From Shumkonia mesophila (GTDB lineage Bacteria > Pseudomonadota > Alphaproteobacteria > Rhodospirillales > Shumkoniaceae), in contig NZ_JAOTID010000007.1 in NCBI RefSeq assembly GCF_026163695.1, positions 1 through 64,000 on the forward strand: a stretch of DNA of 64,000 nucleotides, in the 5' to 3' direction. Position 1 is the stretch's first letter, and the number at the start of each line of letters is the position of its first letter. The notes below the pieces were generated by a model. It saw only the letters and a program-made list of their open reading frames with translations. It made no database searches and was not told where the DNA came from. The translations under genes were made by a program, and so were the position numbers. Below, piece by piece: positions 52,686-61,733 of this stretch.

Positions 52686-53774
52686 CTACAGCAGTTGCAG
52701 TTGATCGCCCGGCCGCGGCGGAACCCGGAACCTGCCGGCGTCGAGTGCCATGCTCCGGTCGTGGCCGGAGATGAGGCCGTGCTTGCGGCAGGCCAGGCGG
52801 AACCGCTGCTCGATCAAGTCGGCGAAGACGCCGTGGCCGCGCATGCGGGCGCCGAATTCGGCGACGTAGAGCTGGCCGTCGCGGCTTTCGCGCAACCGGT
52901 TGAGCACGTGGTGGGCGCGGCCCGGGAAATGGCTCTCCAGCCAGTCGGTGAACAGCTCCTTCAACTCCAGCGGCAGGCGCAGCAGGATGTAGCCGGCGGC
53001 CCGGGCGCCGGCCGCCGCCGCCGCCTCCAGGATGCGCTCGATTTCCGATTCGGTGAGAAAGGGGATGACCGGCGAAACCAGCGCCGACACCGGCACGCCG
53101 GCGGCGCTGAGCGCGGCGATGGTTTCGATCCGCCGGTAAGGTGCCGCGGCGCGCGGTTCCATCCGCCGGGCCAGGTCCTTGTCCAGCGTCGTCAGCGAGA
53201 TGCCGACGCTGACCAGCCGATCCGCCGCCATCGGGGCCAGGATGTCGAGGTCGCGGGCGACGAGCGCCGACTTGGTGGTGATCATCACCGGATGGCGGAA
53301 GCGGGCCAGCACCTCCAGGATTCCCCGCGTGATCTTGCGGTCCCGCTCGATCGGCTGGTAAGGATCGGTGTTGGCGCCCAGCATGATCGGCTGGGCGACA
53401 TAGCCCGGTTTGGACAGTTCCTTTTCCAGAAGAAGCGCGGCGTCGGGCTTGGCGAACAGGCGGGTTTCGAAGTCGAGCCCGGGGGAAAGGCCCATGTAGG
53501 CGTGGGTCGGCCGCGCGAAGCAGTAGATGCAGCCATGCTCGCAGCCGCGGTAGGGGTTGATCGACTGATTGAAGAAGATGTCCGGCGAGGCGTTGCGCGA
53601 AATGATGGCGCGGGGCTTTTCGTCGGTGACGGTGGTGCGCAGCGGTGGCAGATCGTCCTCCGCCGGCCCCCAGCCGTCATCGACGGCGTGGCGGATTTCG
53701 CGCTCGAAGCGTCCGGTCGGATTGCCGACCGCGCCCCGTCCCTTGCGGGGCCTATCGGGCAGGCACTCTTCCAT
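52686..53774 (-). CDS. PA0069-family radical SAM protein
   Basis: 362 aa. Radical SAM cluster CEHGCIYCFARPTHAYMG (CxxxCxxC), preceded by NPYRGCEHG, and TIM-barrel segments LGANTDPYQPIERDRKITRG and VSALVSPVIPFLTESEIE, as in SplB-like/PA0069 proteins. The substrate is unknown; some relatives repair DNA photoproducts, but the downstream residues of spore photoproduct lyase are not obvious. Confidence 0.92.
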   Translation of the reverse strand: MEECLPDRPRKGRGAVGNPTGRFEREIRHAVDDGWGPAEDDLPPLRTTVTDEKPRAIISRNASPDIFFNQSINPYRGCEHGCIYCFARPTHAYMGLSPGLDFETRLFAKPDAALLLEKELSKPGYVAQPIMLGANTDPYQPIERDRKITRGILEVLARFRHPVMITTKSALVARDLDILAPMAADRLVSVGISLTTLDKDLARRMEPRAAAPYRRIETIAALSAAGVPVSALVSPVIPFLTESEIERILEAAAAAGARAAGYILLRLPLELKELFTDWLESHFPGRAHHVLNRLRESRDGQLYVAEFGARMRGHGVFADLIEQRFRLACRKHGLISGHDRSMALDAGRFRVPPRPGDQLQLL

Positions 53775-53821
53775 GCCTCGAAATATCGGGGCTCGTCAGG
53801 AACAATTCAAGAACATTCGCG

Positions 53822-54253
53822 CTACCAATAGGTCATGGGAATGGCGATGGCGGTGCCGCCGGCCTCGACACCGAAGGCGGCGTCATCGAAATCGGGCGGG
53901 CCGAACAGCGCCTGCGCCCCGCTGCTGAAGGCATAGCCTTCGCGCGGAATGCCGAGAAAACCCTGGTCGAACTCGTCGTTGTCGTTTTCGTCGTGATAGA
54001 CGGCGACGGCATAGGTGCCGGGCGCGATGCCGGCGAAGCGGGCCACCGCGCTCGCGGCCGGCACCACCCGGTCCTCCAGGATGTAATCGCCGTCCGGAAA
54101 ACCGTCGCGGGAATCGTAAAGCGCGACGTGAACCGTCCCCTGGTCCGAGCGCAGCCCCGTGACCGTCACCGTCAGGTCGGCCGCCGCCGCGTCCCCGGCG
54201 AAAAGGATCGCCGCCGCCAAGGCGGCCGATACGACGAAGGTCTTGCCCGACAT
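53822..54253 (-). CDS. DUF2141 secreted protein
   Basis: 143 aa from MSGKTF with a signal peptide (cleavage near AAAADLTV). DUF2141 core: VTVTGLRSDQGTVHVALYDS, IAPGTYAVAVYHDENDNDEF and GIPREGYAFSSGA. Small periplasmic or exported beta protein of unknown function. Same strand as the radical SAM gene, 47 bases apart. Confidence 0.88.
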   Translation of the reverse strand: MSGKTFVVSAALAAAILFAGDAAAADLTVTVTGLRSDQGTVHVALYDSRDGFPDGDYILEDRVVPAASAVARFAGIAPGTYAVAVYHDENDNDEFDQGFLGIPREGYAFSSGAQALFGPPDFDDAAFGVEAGGTAIAIPMTYW

Positions 54254-54380
54254 GTCCCGGATGACTCCCACCATCGATGCCGATGATGGCCGAACGGGCC
54301 GCCTTGGAAAACCCCGAAACGCCCGCCCGCCGGCGCGCGACGGAATTGGACCGGCGGCCGCGGTGTGGTACGGCTAGCGG

Positions 54381-55052
54381 ATGCTGAGCGTCGTCATCCC
54401 CACGTTGCAGGCCGGCGGCACCCTTGGCGCGACGCTGGACGCCGTGACCGCCGCCACCGGGGTCGGCGAGGTGCTGGTGGTCGACGCCGGCTCGACCGAC
54501 GCCACCCGCGCCATCGCCACCCGGGCCGGCGCCCGGGTGATCGCGGCGCCGCGCGGGCGGGGCATGCAACTGGCGGCGGGGGCGGCGGCGGCAACCGGCG
54601 ACTGGCTTTTGTTCCTGCACGCCGACACGGTGCCGGCGCCGGGCTGGGATCGGGCGCTCGCCGGCTTCATCGACGATCCGGCCAGCCGCGAGCGGGCGGC
54701 GGTCTTTTGCTTCGCGCTGGACGACCCGTCCCCGGCGGCGCGCCGGCTGGAGCGGTGGGTCGACTGGCGGACGCGGGGGTTGGGCCTGCCCTACGGCGAT
54801 CAGGGCCTTCTCATCGCCCGCGACTTCTATGCCGCCGTCGGCGGTTTTTCGCCGATGCCGCTGATGGAGGACGTCGATCTGGCGCGGCGCATCGGCCGCT
54901 CCCGGCTGGCGGTGCTCGACGCCGCCGCCGTCACCTCGGCGGTCCGCTATCGCAACGAGGGCTACATGCGCCGCGGCCTGCGCAACCTCGTCTGCCTCTC
55001 GCTCTTCTTCCTGGGCGTCGATCCCAAGCGGATCGAGCGGCTCTACCGATGA
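54381..55052 (+). CDS. TIGR04283 family (arsenosugar-type) glycosyltransferase
   Basis: 223 aa GT2 fold: LSVVIPTLQAGGTLGATLDA, VLVVDAGSTDATRAIA, FLHADTVPAPGWDRA (the HADT in place of DxD) and LPYGDQGLLIARDFYAAVGG. Family name comes from arsenosugar clusters in cyanobacteria, but no arsenic genes are nearby, so the real substrate is open. Overlaps the next gene by ATGA. Confidence 0.88.
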   Translation: MLSVVIPTLQAGGTLGATLDAVTAATGVGEVLVVDAGSTDATRAIATRAGARVIAAPRGRGMQLAAGAAAATGDWLLFLHADTVPAPGWDRALAGFIDDPASRERAAVFCFALDDPSPAARRLERWVDWRTRGLGLPYGDQGLLIARDFYAAVGGFSPMPLMEDVDLARRIGRSRLAVLDAAAVTSAVRYRNEGYMRRGLRNLVCLSLFFLGVDPKRIERLYR

Positions 55053-55660
55053 GCCTTCCCCATCATCTGGTGGTCTTCGCCAAGGCGCCGCGCCTGGGCC
55101 GGGTCAAAAGCCGGCTGGCCAGGGACATCGGTCCGGTGGCCGCCTGGGCGTTCTACCGGCGCACGCTTGCCTCCGTCCTGCGGCGGCTGGCCGGGCGCGG
55201 CCGCTGGCGCGCCTGGGTGGCGGTGACGCCCGACGCCGGGGCGGCCCGCCAGGCCCTGTGGCCGGCCGGCTGGACCGTCATCCCGCAGGGGGAAGGCGAC
55301 CTCGGGGATCGCATGGACCGGGCGATGCGCCGGTTGCCGCCCGGCCCCGTCGTCATCGTCGGCACCGACATTCCCGGCCTTTCCCGCCGGCACGTCGCGG
55401 CGGCCTTCGCCGCGCTCGGCCGCCACGACGCGGTGTTCGGTCCGGCCTCCGACGGCGGCTATTGGCTGATGGGCTTAAGGCGCCGGCCGCGCGTGGCCCG
55501 CCTGTTCGCGGGCGTCCGCTGGTCTTCCGAACACGCGCTGACCGATACCCTGGCCAACCTGGGGCCCGGCCAGACGGCGGCCCACCTGGAGGTGCTGGAG
55601 GACGTCGACGACGGTGCCGCCCTGGCCCGCTGGCTCAAGGGCACCGGCCGCCGTGGCTAG
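55049..55660 (+). CDS. TIGR04282 family (DUF2064) nucleotidyl/glycosyltransferase-like protein
   Basis: 203 aa: LVVFAKAPRLGRVKSRLARD (nucleotide-binding start), VVIVGTDIPGLSRRHVAAAF, HDAVFGPASDGGYWLMGL. It commonly pairs with TIGR04283 proteins, as here. Its stop TAG shares CTAG with the stop of convergent moaB. Confidence 0.9.
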   Translation: MSLPHHLVVFAKAPRLGRVKSRLARDIGPVAAWAFYRRTLASVLRRLAGRGRWRAWVAVTPDAGAARQALWPAGWTVIPQGEGDLGDRMDRAMRRLPPGPVVIVGTDIPGLSRRHVAAAFAALGRHDAVFGPASDGGYWLMGLRRRPRVARLFAGVRWSSEHALTDTLANLGPGQTAAHLEVLEDVDDGAALARWLKGTGRRG

Positions 55661-56193
55661 GACAGGTGTTCCTTGAGGCGCGGCATCAGTTCGACGAAGT
55701 TGCAGGGCTTGTGGCGGGAATCCAACTGGTGGACCAGGATGTCGTCCCAGGCGTCCTTGCAGGCGCCGGGCGAACCGGGCACGGCGAAAAGATAGGTGCC
55801 CCCGGCGACCCCGGCCGTGGCCCGGGACTGGATGGTCGAGGTGGCGATCTTCTGATAGCTCAGCATGCGGAACAGTTCGCCGAAGCCGGGGATCTCCTTT
55901 TCGACCACCTGGGCGAAGGCTTCCGGCGTGATGTCGCGCCCGGTCACCCCGGTGCCGCCGGTGGCGATGACGGCGTCGATGGCGGGATCGGCGATCCACT
56001 GCTTGAGGACGGCGACGATGGCGGCGATGTCGTCCTTGACGATCCGGCGCGCCGCCACGGTGTGGCCGGCGGCGGCGATGCGCTCGACCAGCGTCTGCCC
56101 CGATTTGTCGGTTTCCAGCGTGCGGCTGTCCGACACCGTCAGCACCGCGATGTTGACCGGAAGGAACGGACGGTCACCGGTTATCTTGGCCAT
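55657..56193 (-). CDS. moaB: Molybdenum cofactor biosynthesis protein MoaB/Mog
   Basis: 178 aa. NIAVLTVSDSRTLETDKSGQ, IATGGTGVTGRDITPEAFAQ and FAVPGSPGACKDAWDDILVH. Adenylylates molybdopterin before Mo insertion. Overlaps the end of the lytic transglycosylase gene by 20 bases, so the two probably share a transcript. Confidence 0.95.
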   Translation of the reverse strand: MAKITGDRPFLPVNIAVLTVSDSRTLETDKSGQTLVERIAAAGHTVAARRIVKDDIAAIVAVLKQWIADPAIDAVIATGGTGVTGRDITPEAFAQVVEKEIPGFGELFRMLSYQKIATSTIQSRATAGVAGGTYLFAVPGSPGACKDAWDDILVHQLDSRHKPCNFVELMPRLKEHLS

Positions 56194-58021
56194 GTTGCGC
56201 TACGTTCATGGGTTGCGCGTCGAGCGGCACGTAAATGGGCCGGTCGCCCGACGCCAGGGCGTCCAGCGACGGATTGGGCTGGCCCAATCGGTCGCGATAG
56301 ATCCAAAGGTTGGTCAGCACCCGCTCGATGAAATTGCGGGTTTCCGCCGACGGGATGCTCTCGATGAAAAGCAGGGCGTCGTCGGCGCCGTTGCCGCGGC
56401 GCTGCCACTTGCTGAGGTTGCCGGGGCCGCCGTTCCACGCCGCCGCCAGATGGAAAAGATCGCTGCCGATATGCCCTTCGTTGAGCAGGATTTCGATATA
56501 GGCCTGACCGAGTTCGAGATTGACGTCGGGGTCGTACAGGCGGTGGCGGTTGGTGCTGCGCAGGCGACGGTCGCGGGCCACGAAGCTGGCGGTGCCGGGC
56601 ATCAACTGCATCAGCCCGCGCGCGCCGGCCCAACTGGTGGCGTTGGGGTTGAACTGGGATTCCTGGCGGATGAGGGCATAGACCAGCGCCCGGTCCACCC
56701 GAAAGCCGTTCTCGGGCGTCCATCGGGGAATCGGGAAGGCCGCCCCGTCGAAACCGCCGCCGCCGGGAAAGAGCGCCAGGTTCAGGCGGATGGCCAGGGC
56801 CGGCATGCCGGCCCGGCTGGCCAGCGCCATGACGCCGCGCGCGAGGTCGGCACCGCTGCGCGAGACCAGCAGGCGCAGGTCCTGTTCCGCCCGGTCTTCC
56901 TCTCCCGTCTCGATGAGGGCCAGCGCCCGCTGGCCGGCCGGCGTGGCGGCGACCTCGTCGATGGCGGCTTCCTCCAGCGGCGGAAGGGTCCAGCTGAAGG
57001 CGGTCGGCATGCCGAGGATGCGCCGGGCCAGCAGGCCGTAGAAGGTGCGCGGGTAGGCGGCGGCCTTGCCCAGCAGGCGGTTGACCTCGGCGGGCTTGCG
57101 ATTGACCAGGTGGGCGCGGGCCGCCCAGAAGGCGCCGGCCGAAATCATCCACTCCGAACTGTTGGGCGACTGGGCGACGGCCTGGAAATGCGCCGACGCC
57201 TTGTCCAGCTTGCCCAGCCGCCAGGCGGCGAGGCCGGCGACCCATTGTGCCTCCGGGAGGTAATGGCCCGAGCGGGCGGCCGCGCGGCTGGCCCAGGCAT
57301 AGGCCTGCTCGTCTTCCCCGTCGAGAAAATAGCGGTTGGCCAGGGCGGCCTGGGTGCGGTCGAAATCGAAGGGATCGAACCGCTTCTTCGCTTCGTCGGA
57401 TTCGAGAATGCGCTTGGCGGCCAGGGTGTGGCCGTTCTTCAGGTGGCCGCGGACCTGACCCCGCAGCGCGTCGACCTTCTTCCGGTCGGCCGCCGACATC
57501 GCCTTGCGCGCCGGCCGTACTTCGGCCGGGATGTCCAGGGGCCTGGCGCTCAGCCCGTTGCCGGCGTTGACGGGCGGCGTCGGCGCCTTGGCGTTGGCCG
57601 GACGGCGGCTCCGGGCCACCTGGTGGATCCGCGGCGCATCCGGATGGTCGGCATATTCCGCCAGCCAGTCCCTCAATTCCTTATAGTGCGATCGATACTT
57701 GGTGGGGTGCAGGTAGCGTTGGGCCAGGACGTGGCCCATGAGGATGCGGTTTTCGAGGGCCTCGATGCGTTTGTCCGCCGCCCGCCAGTTACCGTCTTCC
57801 TGCAGCGAAAAAATCTCCCGGTAGCGGGAGATGTCGTCGTCGGAAAGAATCTTGGGGAGCGCCGCCAGGGAATCGGTCCAACCGGAGGCCGGGGTCAGGG
57901 ATGCCATTTCCATGCCCATTTCGGACATCGGCTCGGCGGCCAAGGCTTCTTCCGGTCCCTGAACGGAGCCGGAAACGAAAAAGCAGAACGCTAAAAGACA
58001 AAACCCAAGGCGTTCAAACAT
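56174..58021 (-). CDS. slt: Soluble lytic murein transglycosylase
   Basis: 615 aa from MFERLG; a GTG two codons upstream is also possible. Signal peptide, long alpha-helical superhelix with TPR-like repeats, and a C-terminal SLT domain: ALIRQESQFNPNATSWAGAR (catalytic Glu), GLMQLMPGTA, VNLELGQAYIEILL, AAAWNGGPGNLSKW. Cleaves glycan strands in the periplasm. Length fits the Slt70 class. Confidence 0.94.
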   Translation of the reverse strand: MFERLGFCLLAFCFFVSGSVQGPEEALAAEPMSEMGMEMASLTPASGWTDSLAALPKILSDDDISRYREIFSLQEDGNWRAADKRIEALENRILMGHVLAQRYLHPTKYRSHYKELRDWLAEYADHPDAPRIHQVARSRRPANAKAPTPPVNAGNGLSARPLDIPAEVRPARKAMSAADRKKVDALRGQVRGHLKNGHTLAAKRILESDEAKKRFDPFDFDRTQAALANRYFLDGEDEQAYAWASRAAARSGHYLPEAQWVAGLAAWRLGKLDKASAHFQAVAQSPNSSEWMISAGAFWAARAHLVNRKPAEVNRLLGKAAAYPRTFYGLLARRILGMPTAFSWTLPPLEEAAIDEVAATPAGQRALALIETGEEDRAEQDLRLLVSRSGADLARGVMALASRAGMPALAIRLNLALFPGGGGFDGAAFPIPRWTPENGFRVDRALVYALIRQESQFNPNATSWAGARGLMQLMPGTASFVARDRRLRSTNRHRLYDPDVNLELGQAYIEILLNEGHIGSDLFHLAAAWNGGPGNLSKWQRRGNGADDALLFIESIPSAETRNFIERVLTNLWIYRDRLGQPNPSLDALASGDRPIYVPLDAQPMNVAQHGQDNR

Positions 58022-58240
58022 TAACACGTCAAAACATCAATGAACCCAAAATTCCCTGGAAATTTTATAAGCTATCGGCGGAGAGCGGGCAACCAAAACA
58101 ATCATGGCGTTTCTTTCCCATGGATAGAGGTCTCCGCAGGCATTGCCGGGGAATGCCGGGGGGTGCGAATTTCATGGCGGCGGCGGGCGGCTGTGGCCAT
58201 TGATCGGCGTGGCGTTCTTTATGACCGGGATTGAAAATTT

Positions 58241-58271
58241 AATGTTTTACATTAATAAAATCATGTTTTAT
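58241..58271 (+). promoter_or_regulatory. AT-rich inverted repeats upstream of the DUF2975/XRE pair
   Basis: AATGT/ACATT (58241-58245 and 58249-58253) and ATAAAA/TTTTAT (58255-58260 and 58266-58271) are two small dyads in an AT-rich patch 48-78 bases before the DUF2975 ATG. Candidate operator for the XRE protein. The 297 bases between slt and DUF2975 (58022-58318) otherwise show only a short GGCATT/AATGCC hairpin near 58145. Confidence 0.4.
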
Positions 58272-58318
58272 GGTGAGCGCCTCGTTCACCCGTAAGCGCT
58301 TTTCGACGCGAGGCCGCC

Positions 58319-58876
58319 ATGAAGAACCTTCGCCATGTTCAAAAAACCAGTCGCCTCCTGAAGTGGGCCTGCACGGTTGCCATACCGGTCATCCCCATCG
58401 GGCTGGCGGCAATATGGGCCACATTGGACTGGTGGCTGTTCGGCGGCGGCGAGGTCACGGGATTCCGCCCGTGGGTGGGAGGGCATATCCAGGTCCCACA
58501 ACCGATTCCCGCCTATTCGCTCGGCCTCGGCTTCCTTTCCTCCATGCTTCCCGGCGGCCTGATGGTTTACGCCTTGTGGCAGCTGCGCGCCCTGTTCGGG
58601 TTGTACGGCCGCGGGCAGATCTTTACGGCGGAGAATGCGCAGCGGATGCGCCGCTTCGCGCTGGCGGTCCTGGCGATGACCCTGGTCAGCCCGCTGGAGA
58701 ACACGCTGACGATCCTGGCCGTCACGCTCGGCAACCCGCCGGGCCAGCGCCTGCTGTCCGTCGGCTTTTCCTCGTCGCAACTGGTTACCTTGTTCATGGG
58801 GGCGATGTTCCTGGTCATCGCCTGGGTCATGGACGAGGCCCGGGAGTTGGCCGAGGATCAGGCCCAGATCATTTAG
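58319..58876 (+). CDS. DUF2975 membrane protein
   Basis: 185 aa, four hydrophobic segments (about 17-40, 62-90, 113-137 and 150-170). DUF2975 features: YALWQLRALFGLYGRGQIFT, AENAQRMRRFALAVL. DUF2975 proteins pair with small YozG-like XRE proteins, as here. Function unknown; a signal-responsive membrane partner of the regulator is a common guess. Confidence 0.88.
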   Translation: MKNLRHVQKTSRLLKWACTVAIPVIPIGLAAIWATLDWWLFGGGEVTGFRPWVGGHIQVPQPIPAYSLGLGFLSSMLPGGLMVYALWQLRALFGLYGRGQIFTAENAQRMRRFALAVLAMTLVSPLENTLTILAVTLGNPPGQRLLSVGFSSSQLVTLFMGAMFLVIAWVMDEARELAEDQAQII

Positions 58877-58890
58877 GCGGGACGATTCGG

Positions 58891-59106
58891 ATGGCTGTGA
58901 TCGTAACCCTCGACGTCATGATGGCCCGGCGGAAGGTCAGGCTGAAGGATCTGGCCGCGCAGATCGGCCTTTCCGAACAGAACCTGTCGCTGCTGAAGTC
59001 CGGCAAGGTCAAAGGCGTGCGCTTCGCGACCCTCGAGGCGATCTGCGCCGCCCTCGACTGCCAGCCGGGGGATCTGCTGGAATTCCGCCAAGACGGCGGC
59101 GGCTGA
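58891..59106 (+). CDS. Small XRE (YozG-like) regulator
   Basis: 71 aa, nearly all HTH: MAVIVTLDVMMARRKVRLKD, LAAQIGLSEQNLSLLKSGKV, FATLEAICAALDCQPGDLLE. Follows DUF2975 after 14 bases. Convergent with the UDG gene. Confidence 0.92.
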   Translation: MAVIVTLDVMMARRKVRLKDLAAQIGLSEQNLSLLKSGKVKGVRFATLEAICAALDCQPGDLLEFRQDGGG

Positions 59107-59118
59107 TCGTTGCGGCGC

Positions 59119-59925
59119 TCACAGCGAGGCGAGCTTGCGCTTGATGCCGATGAGATCTTGCCACGCCGCCCGCTTTTGCGCGGGCGAGCGCAGCAGGAAG
59201 GCCGGATGGTAAATGACCGTGGCCTCGATCGGCCGGGCCAAACCCGGCGACGAATAAGGGAACCAACGGCCGCGCAGGCGGCTTACGCTGACGTTCTGGG
59301 CCAGCAGGCTGCTGGCGGCCGGGCCGCCGACGGCCACCAGGATTTTGGGATCGACCAGTTCGATCAGGCGTTCGACGAACGGCATGCAGACGGCCATCTC
59401 GCCGGTTGTCGGATTGCGGTTGCCCGGCGGCCGCCAGAACACGGTGTTGGAGATGAAGAAGCGGCTGCGATCGAGGCCGATGGAGGCCAGCATCCGGTCG
59501 AGAAGCTGGCCGCTGGGACCGACGAAGGGGACGCCCTGGCGATCCTCCTCGGCGCCCGGCGCCTCGCCGATGAACAGGATGTCGGCCTCGGGGTTGCCGT
59601 CGCCGAAGACGAGGTTGGTCGCCATTTTCTTGAGCGCGCAGCCGTCGAATCCTTCGAGAACCCGGCGCAACGCCTCGACGCTGGTGGCCGCCGCCGCGGC
59701 GCGATGGGCCTCGCCGACGGCGCCTTCGGAGGGGGTGAGGGGGGCCGGCATGGCGGTCGCCGGGGCCGGTCCGGCCGCCGCGGCCGGCGGGGCGGCGGGG
59801 GCGGGGGCCGGCGGCACCGCCGCCGATGCCAGGAAACGGTCGACCGCGGCGTCGCCGATGGTTTCGTCGACGCCGGCCTCGAGATACCATTCGAGGACCT
59901 GCCGCGGGGTCAGCTTGCGCTCCAT
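59119..59925 (-). CDS. Uracil-DNA glycosylase, family 4-like, with incomplete Fe-S ligands
   Basis: 268 aa. A Pro/Ala-rich linker (about 37-65) separates a short helical N-terminus from the glycosylase: LFIGEAPGAEEDRQGVPFVG, PSGQLLDRMLASIGLDRS, TVIYHPAFLLRSP. Family 4 UDGs bind a 4Fe-4S cluster by four Cys; here the first (FDGC for CxxC) and third (FWRPPGNR for KCRPP) positions are Phe and Trp, leaving two. This alphaproteobacterial variant probably lacks the cluster. Removes uracil from DNA by inference. Confidence 0.88.
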   Translation of the reverse strand: MERKLTPRQVLEWYLEAGVDETIGDAAVDRFLASAAVPPAPAPAAPPAAAAGPAPATAMPAPLTPSEGAVGEAHRAAAAATSVEALRRVLEGFDGCALKKMATNLVFGDGNPEADILFIGEAPGAEEDRQGVPFVGPSGQLLDRMLASIGLDRSRFFISNTVFWRPPGNRNPTTGEMAVCMPFVERLIELVDPKILVAVGGPAASSLLAQNVSVSRLRGRWFPYSSPGLARPIEATVIYHPAFLLRSPAQKRAAWQDLIGIKRKLASL

Positions 59926-60061
59926 CGGTCTAGGTTATCACCGTCCGCGATGGCGGCCACTGTTTCTTCATATTCCCCTCCCCGGGGGCGTGCCGCTAAG
60001 ATAAAGTCGGCCTTATGTTAGGAAACGCTAAACTTCAAAGCACGGTCAGGGAGGACCATAC

Positions 60062-61681
60062 ATGAGCCGCGAGTCGATGGAATTCGATGTGGTGATCGTC
60101 GGCGCCGGGCCGGCGGGCCTGAGCGCTGCCATCCGCCTGCGCCAGCTTGCCGTCGAGCACGGGCGCGAGCTTTCCGTCTGCGTCATCGAGAAAGGCTCCG
60201 AAGTCGGCGCCCACATCCTGTCCGGCGCGGTGCTTGAACCGACTGCACTCAACGAGCTCATCCCCGACTGGGCGGAGAAGGGATCGCCCCTGACGACCCC
60301 GGTGGCGGGCGACCGGTTCCTTTTCCTGACCCGCAAGATGTCCCTGCGCATGCCGACGCCCCCGCAGATGAACAACCACGGCAACTATGTCATCAGCCTG
60401 GGCAACCTGTGCCGCTGGCTGGGCCAGCAGGCCGAGGAACTGGGCGCCGAGATCTATCCCGGATTCGCCGCCTCCGAGGTGCTGTTCGACGGGGACGGAC
60501 GCGTCGCCGGCGTCGCCACCGGCGACATGGGCGTCGGGACCGACGGCCAGCCGACCGAGCGCTACCAGGCGGGCATGGAACTGCGCGCCCGCTACACGCT
60601 CCTGGCCGAGGGCTGCCGGGGGTCGCTCTCCAAATTCATCATCGACCGTTTCGGCCTGGCCAAGGACTCCGATCCCCAGGTCTACGGCATCGGCGTCAAG
60701 GAATTGTGGGAGGTGGCGCCCGAGAAGCACAAGCCCGGCTCGGTGACCCATACGGTGGGCTGGCCGGCCGACAGCCATACCTACGCCGGCTCGTTCCTCT
60801 ATCATCTGGACAACAACCAGGTGGCCGTCGGCTACATCGTCGGGCTGGACTACCAGAACCCCTATCTCAGCCCGTTCGACGAGATGCAGCGTTTCAAGAC
60901 GCATCCGGCGATCCGCTCCACCTTCGAGGGGGGGCGGCGCATCGCCTATGGGGCGCGGGCCATCAACGAGGGCGGCTTCCAGTCGGTGCCCAAGCTGGTG
61001 TTCCCGGGCGGCGCCCTGATCGGCGATGCCGCCGGTTTCATGAACGTCGCCAAGATCAAGGGCACCCACACGTCGATGAAGTCGGCGATGGTGGCGGCGG
61101 AAACCGCCTTCGAGGCGCTGGCCGGCGGCGGCGAGCTGAGCGCCTATCCCGACAACCTCAAGAAGACGTGGCTGTGGCCCGAACTGCGCAAGGTGCGCAA
61201 CATCCGGCCGTCGTTCCACTGGGGGATGTGGGGCGGGCTGGCCTATTCGGCGCTCGACACCTTCGTCTTCTTCGGCCGGGCGCCGTGGACGCTCCATCAC
61301 CACGAGGATCACAAGGCGCTGAAGCCGGCGAGGGAGTGCAAGAAGATCGACTATCCCAAGCCCGACGGCAAGCTCACCTTCGATCGCCTGTCCTCGGTTT
61401 TCCTGGCCAACGTCAGCCACGAGGAGAACCAGCCCTGCCATCTGACGCTCAAGGACGCCTCGATTCCGGTCGCCGTCAACCTTACCGAATACGACGGGCC
61501 CGAGCAGCGCTACTGCCCGGCCCAGGTTTACGAGTTCGTCGAGCAGGACGGCCAGAAGCGGCTGCAGATCAACTTTTCGAACTGCGTCCACTGCAAGACC
61601 TGCGACATCAAGGACCCCACCCAGAACATCAACTGGGTGGTGCCGGAGGGCGCCGGCGGTCCGAACTATCCGAACATGTAA
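60062..61681 (+). CDS. Electron transfer flavoprotein-ubiquinone oxidoreductase
   Basis: 539 aa. FAD Rossmann motif [20 protein letters not shown], membrane-contact region [32 protein letters not shown], and the 4Fe-4S ligands in [10 protein letters not shown] and [16 protein letters not shown] near the C-terminus. Passes electrons from EtfAB to ubiquinone. GGGAGG precedes the ATG. Confidence 0.97.
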   Translation: MSRESMEFDVVIVGAGPAGLSAAIRLRQLAVEHGRELSVCVIEKGSEVGAHILSGAVLEPTALNELIPDWAEKGSPLTTPVAGDRFLFLTRKMSLRMPTPPQMNNHGNYVISLGNLCRWLGQQAEELGAEIYPGFAASEVLFDGDGRVAGVATGDMGVGTDGQPTERYQAGMELRARYTLLAEGCRGSLSKFIIDRFGLAKDSDPQVYGIGVKELWEVAPEKHKPGSVTHTVGWPADSHTYAGSFLYHLDNNQVAVGYIVGLDYQNPYLSPFDEMQRFKTHPAIRSTFEGGRRIAYGARAINEGGFQSVPKLVFPGGALIGDAAGFMNVAKIKGTHTSMKSAMVAAETAFEALAGGGELSAYPDNLKKTWLWPELRKVRNIRPSFHWGMWGGLAYSALDTFVFFGRAPWTLHHHEDHKALKPARECKKIDYPKPDGKLTFDRLSSVFLANVSHEENQPCHLTLKDASIPVAVNLTEYDGPEQRYCPAQVYEFVEQDGQKRLQINFSNCVHCKTCDIKDPTQNINWVVPEGAGGPNYPNM

Positions 61682-61733
61682 TCTCTCCCTATATTCACCG
61701 GGTGGGGAGTTTGCCCGATTTGAAAGGCCCGTG

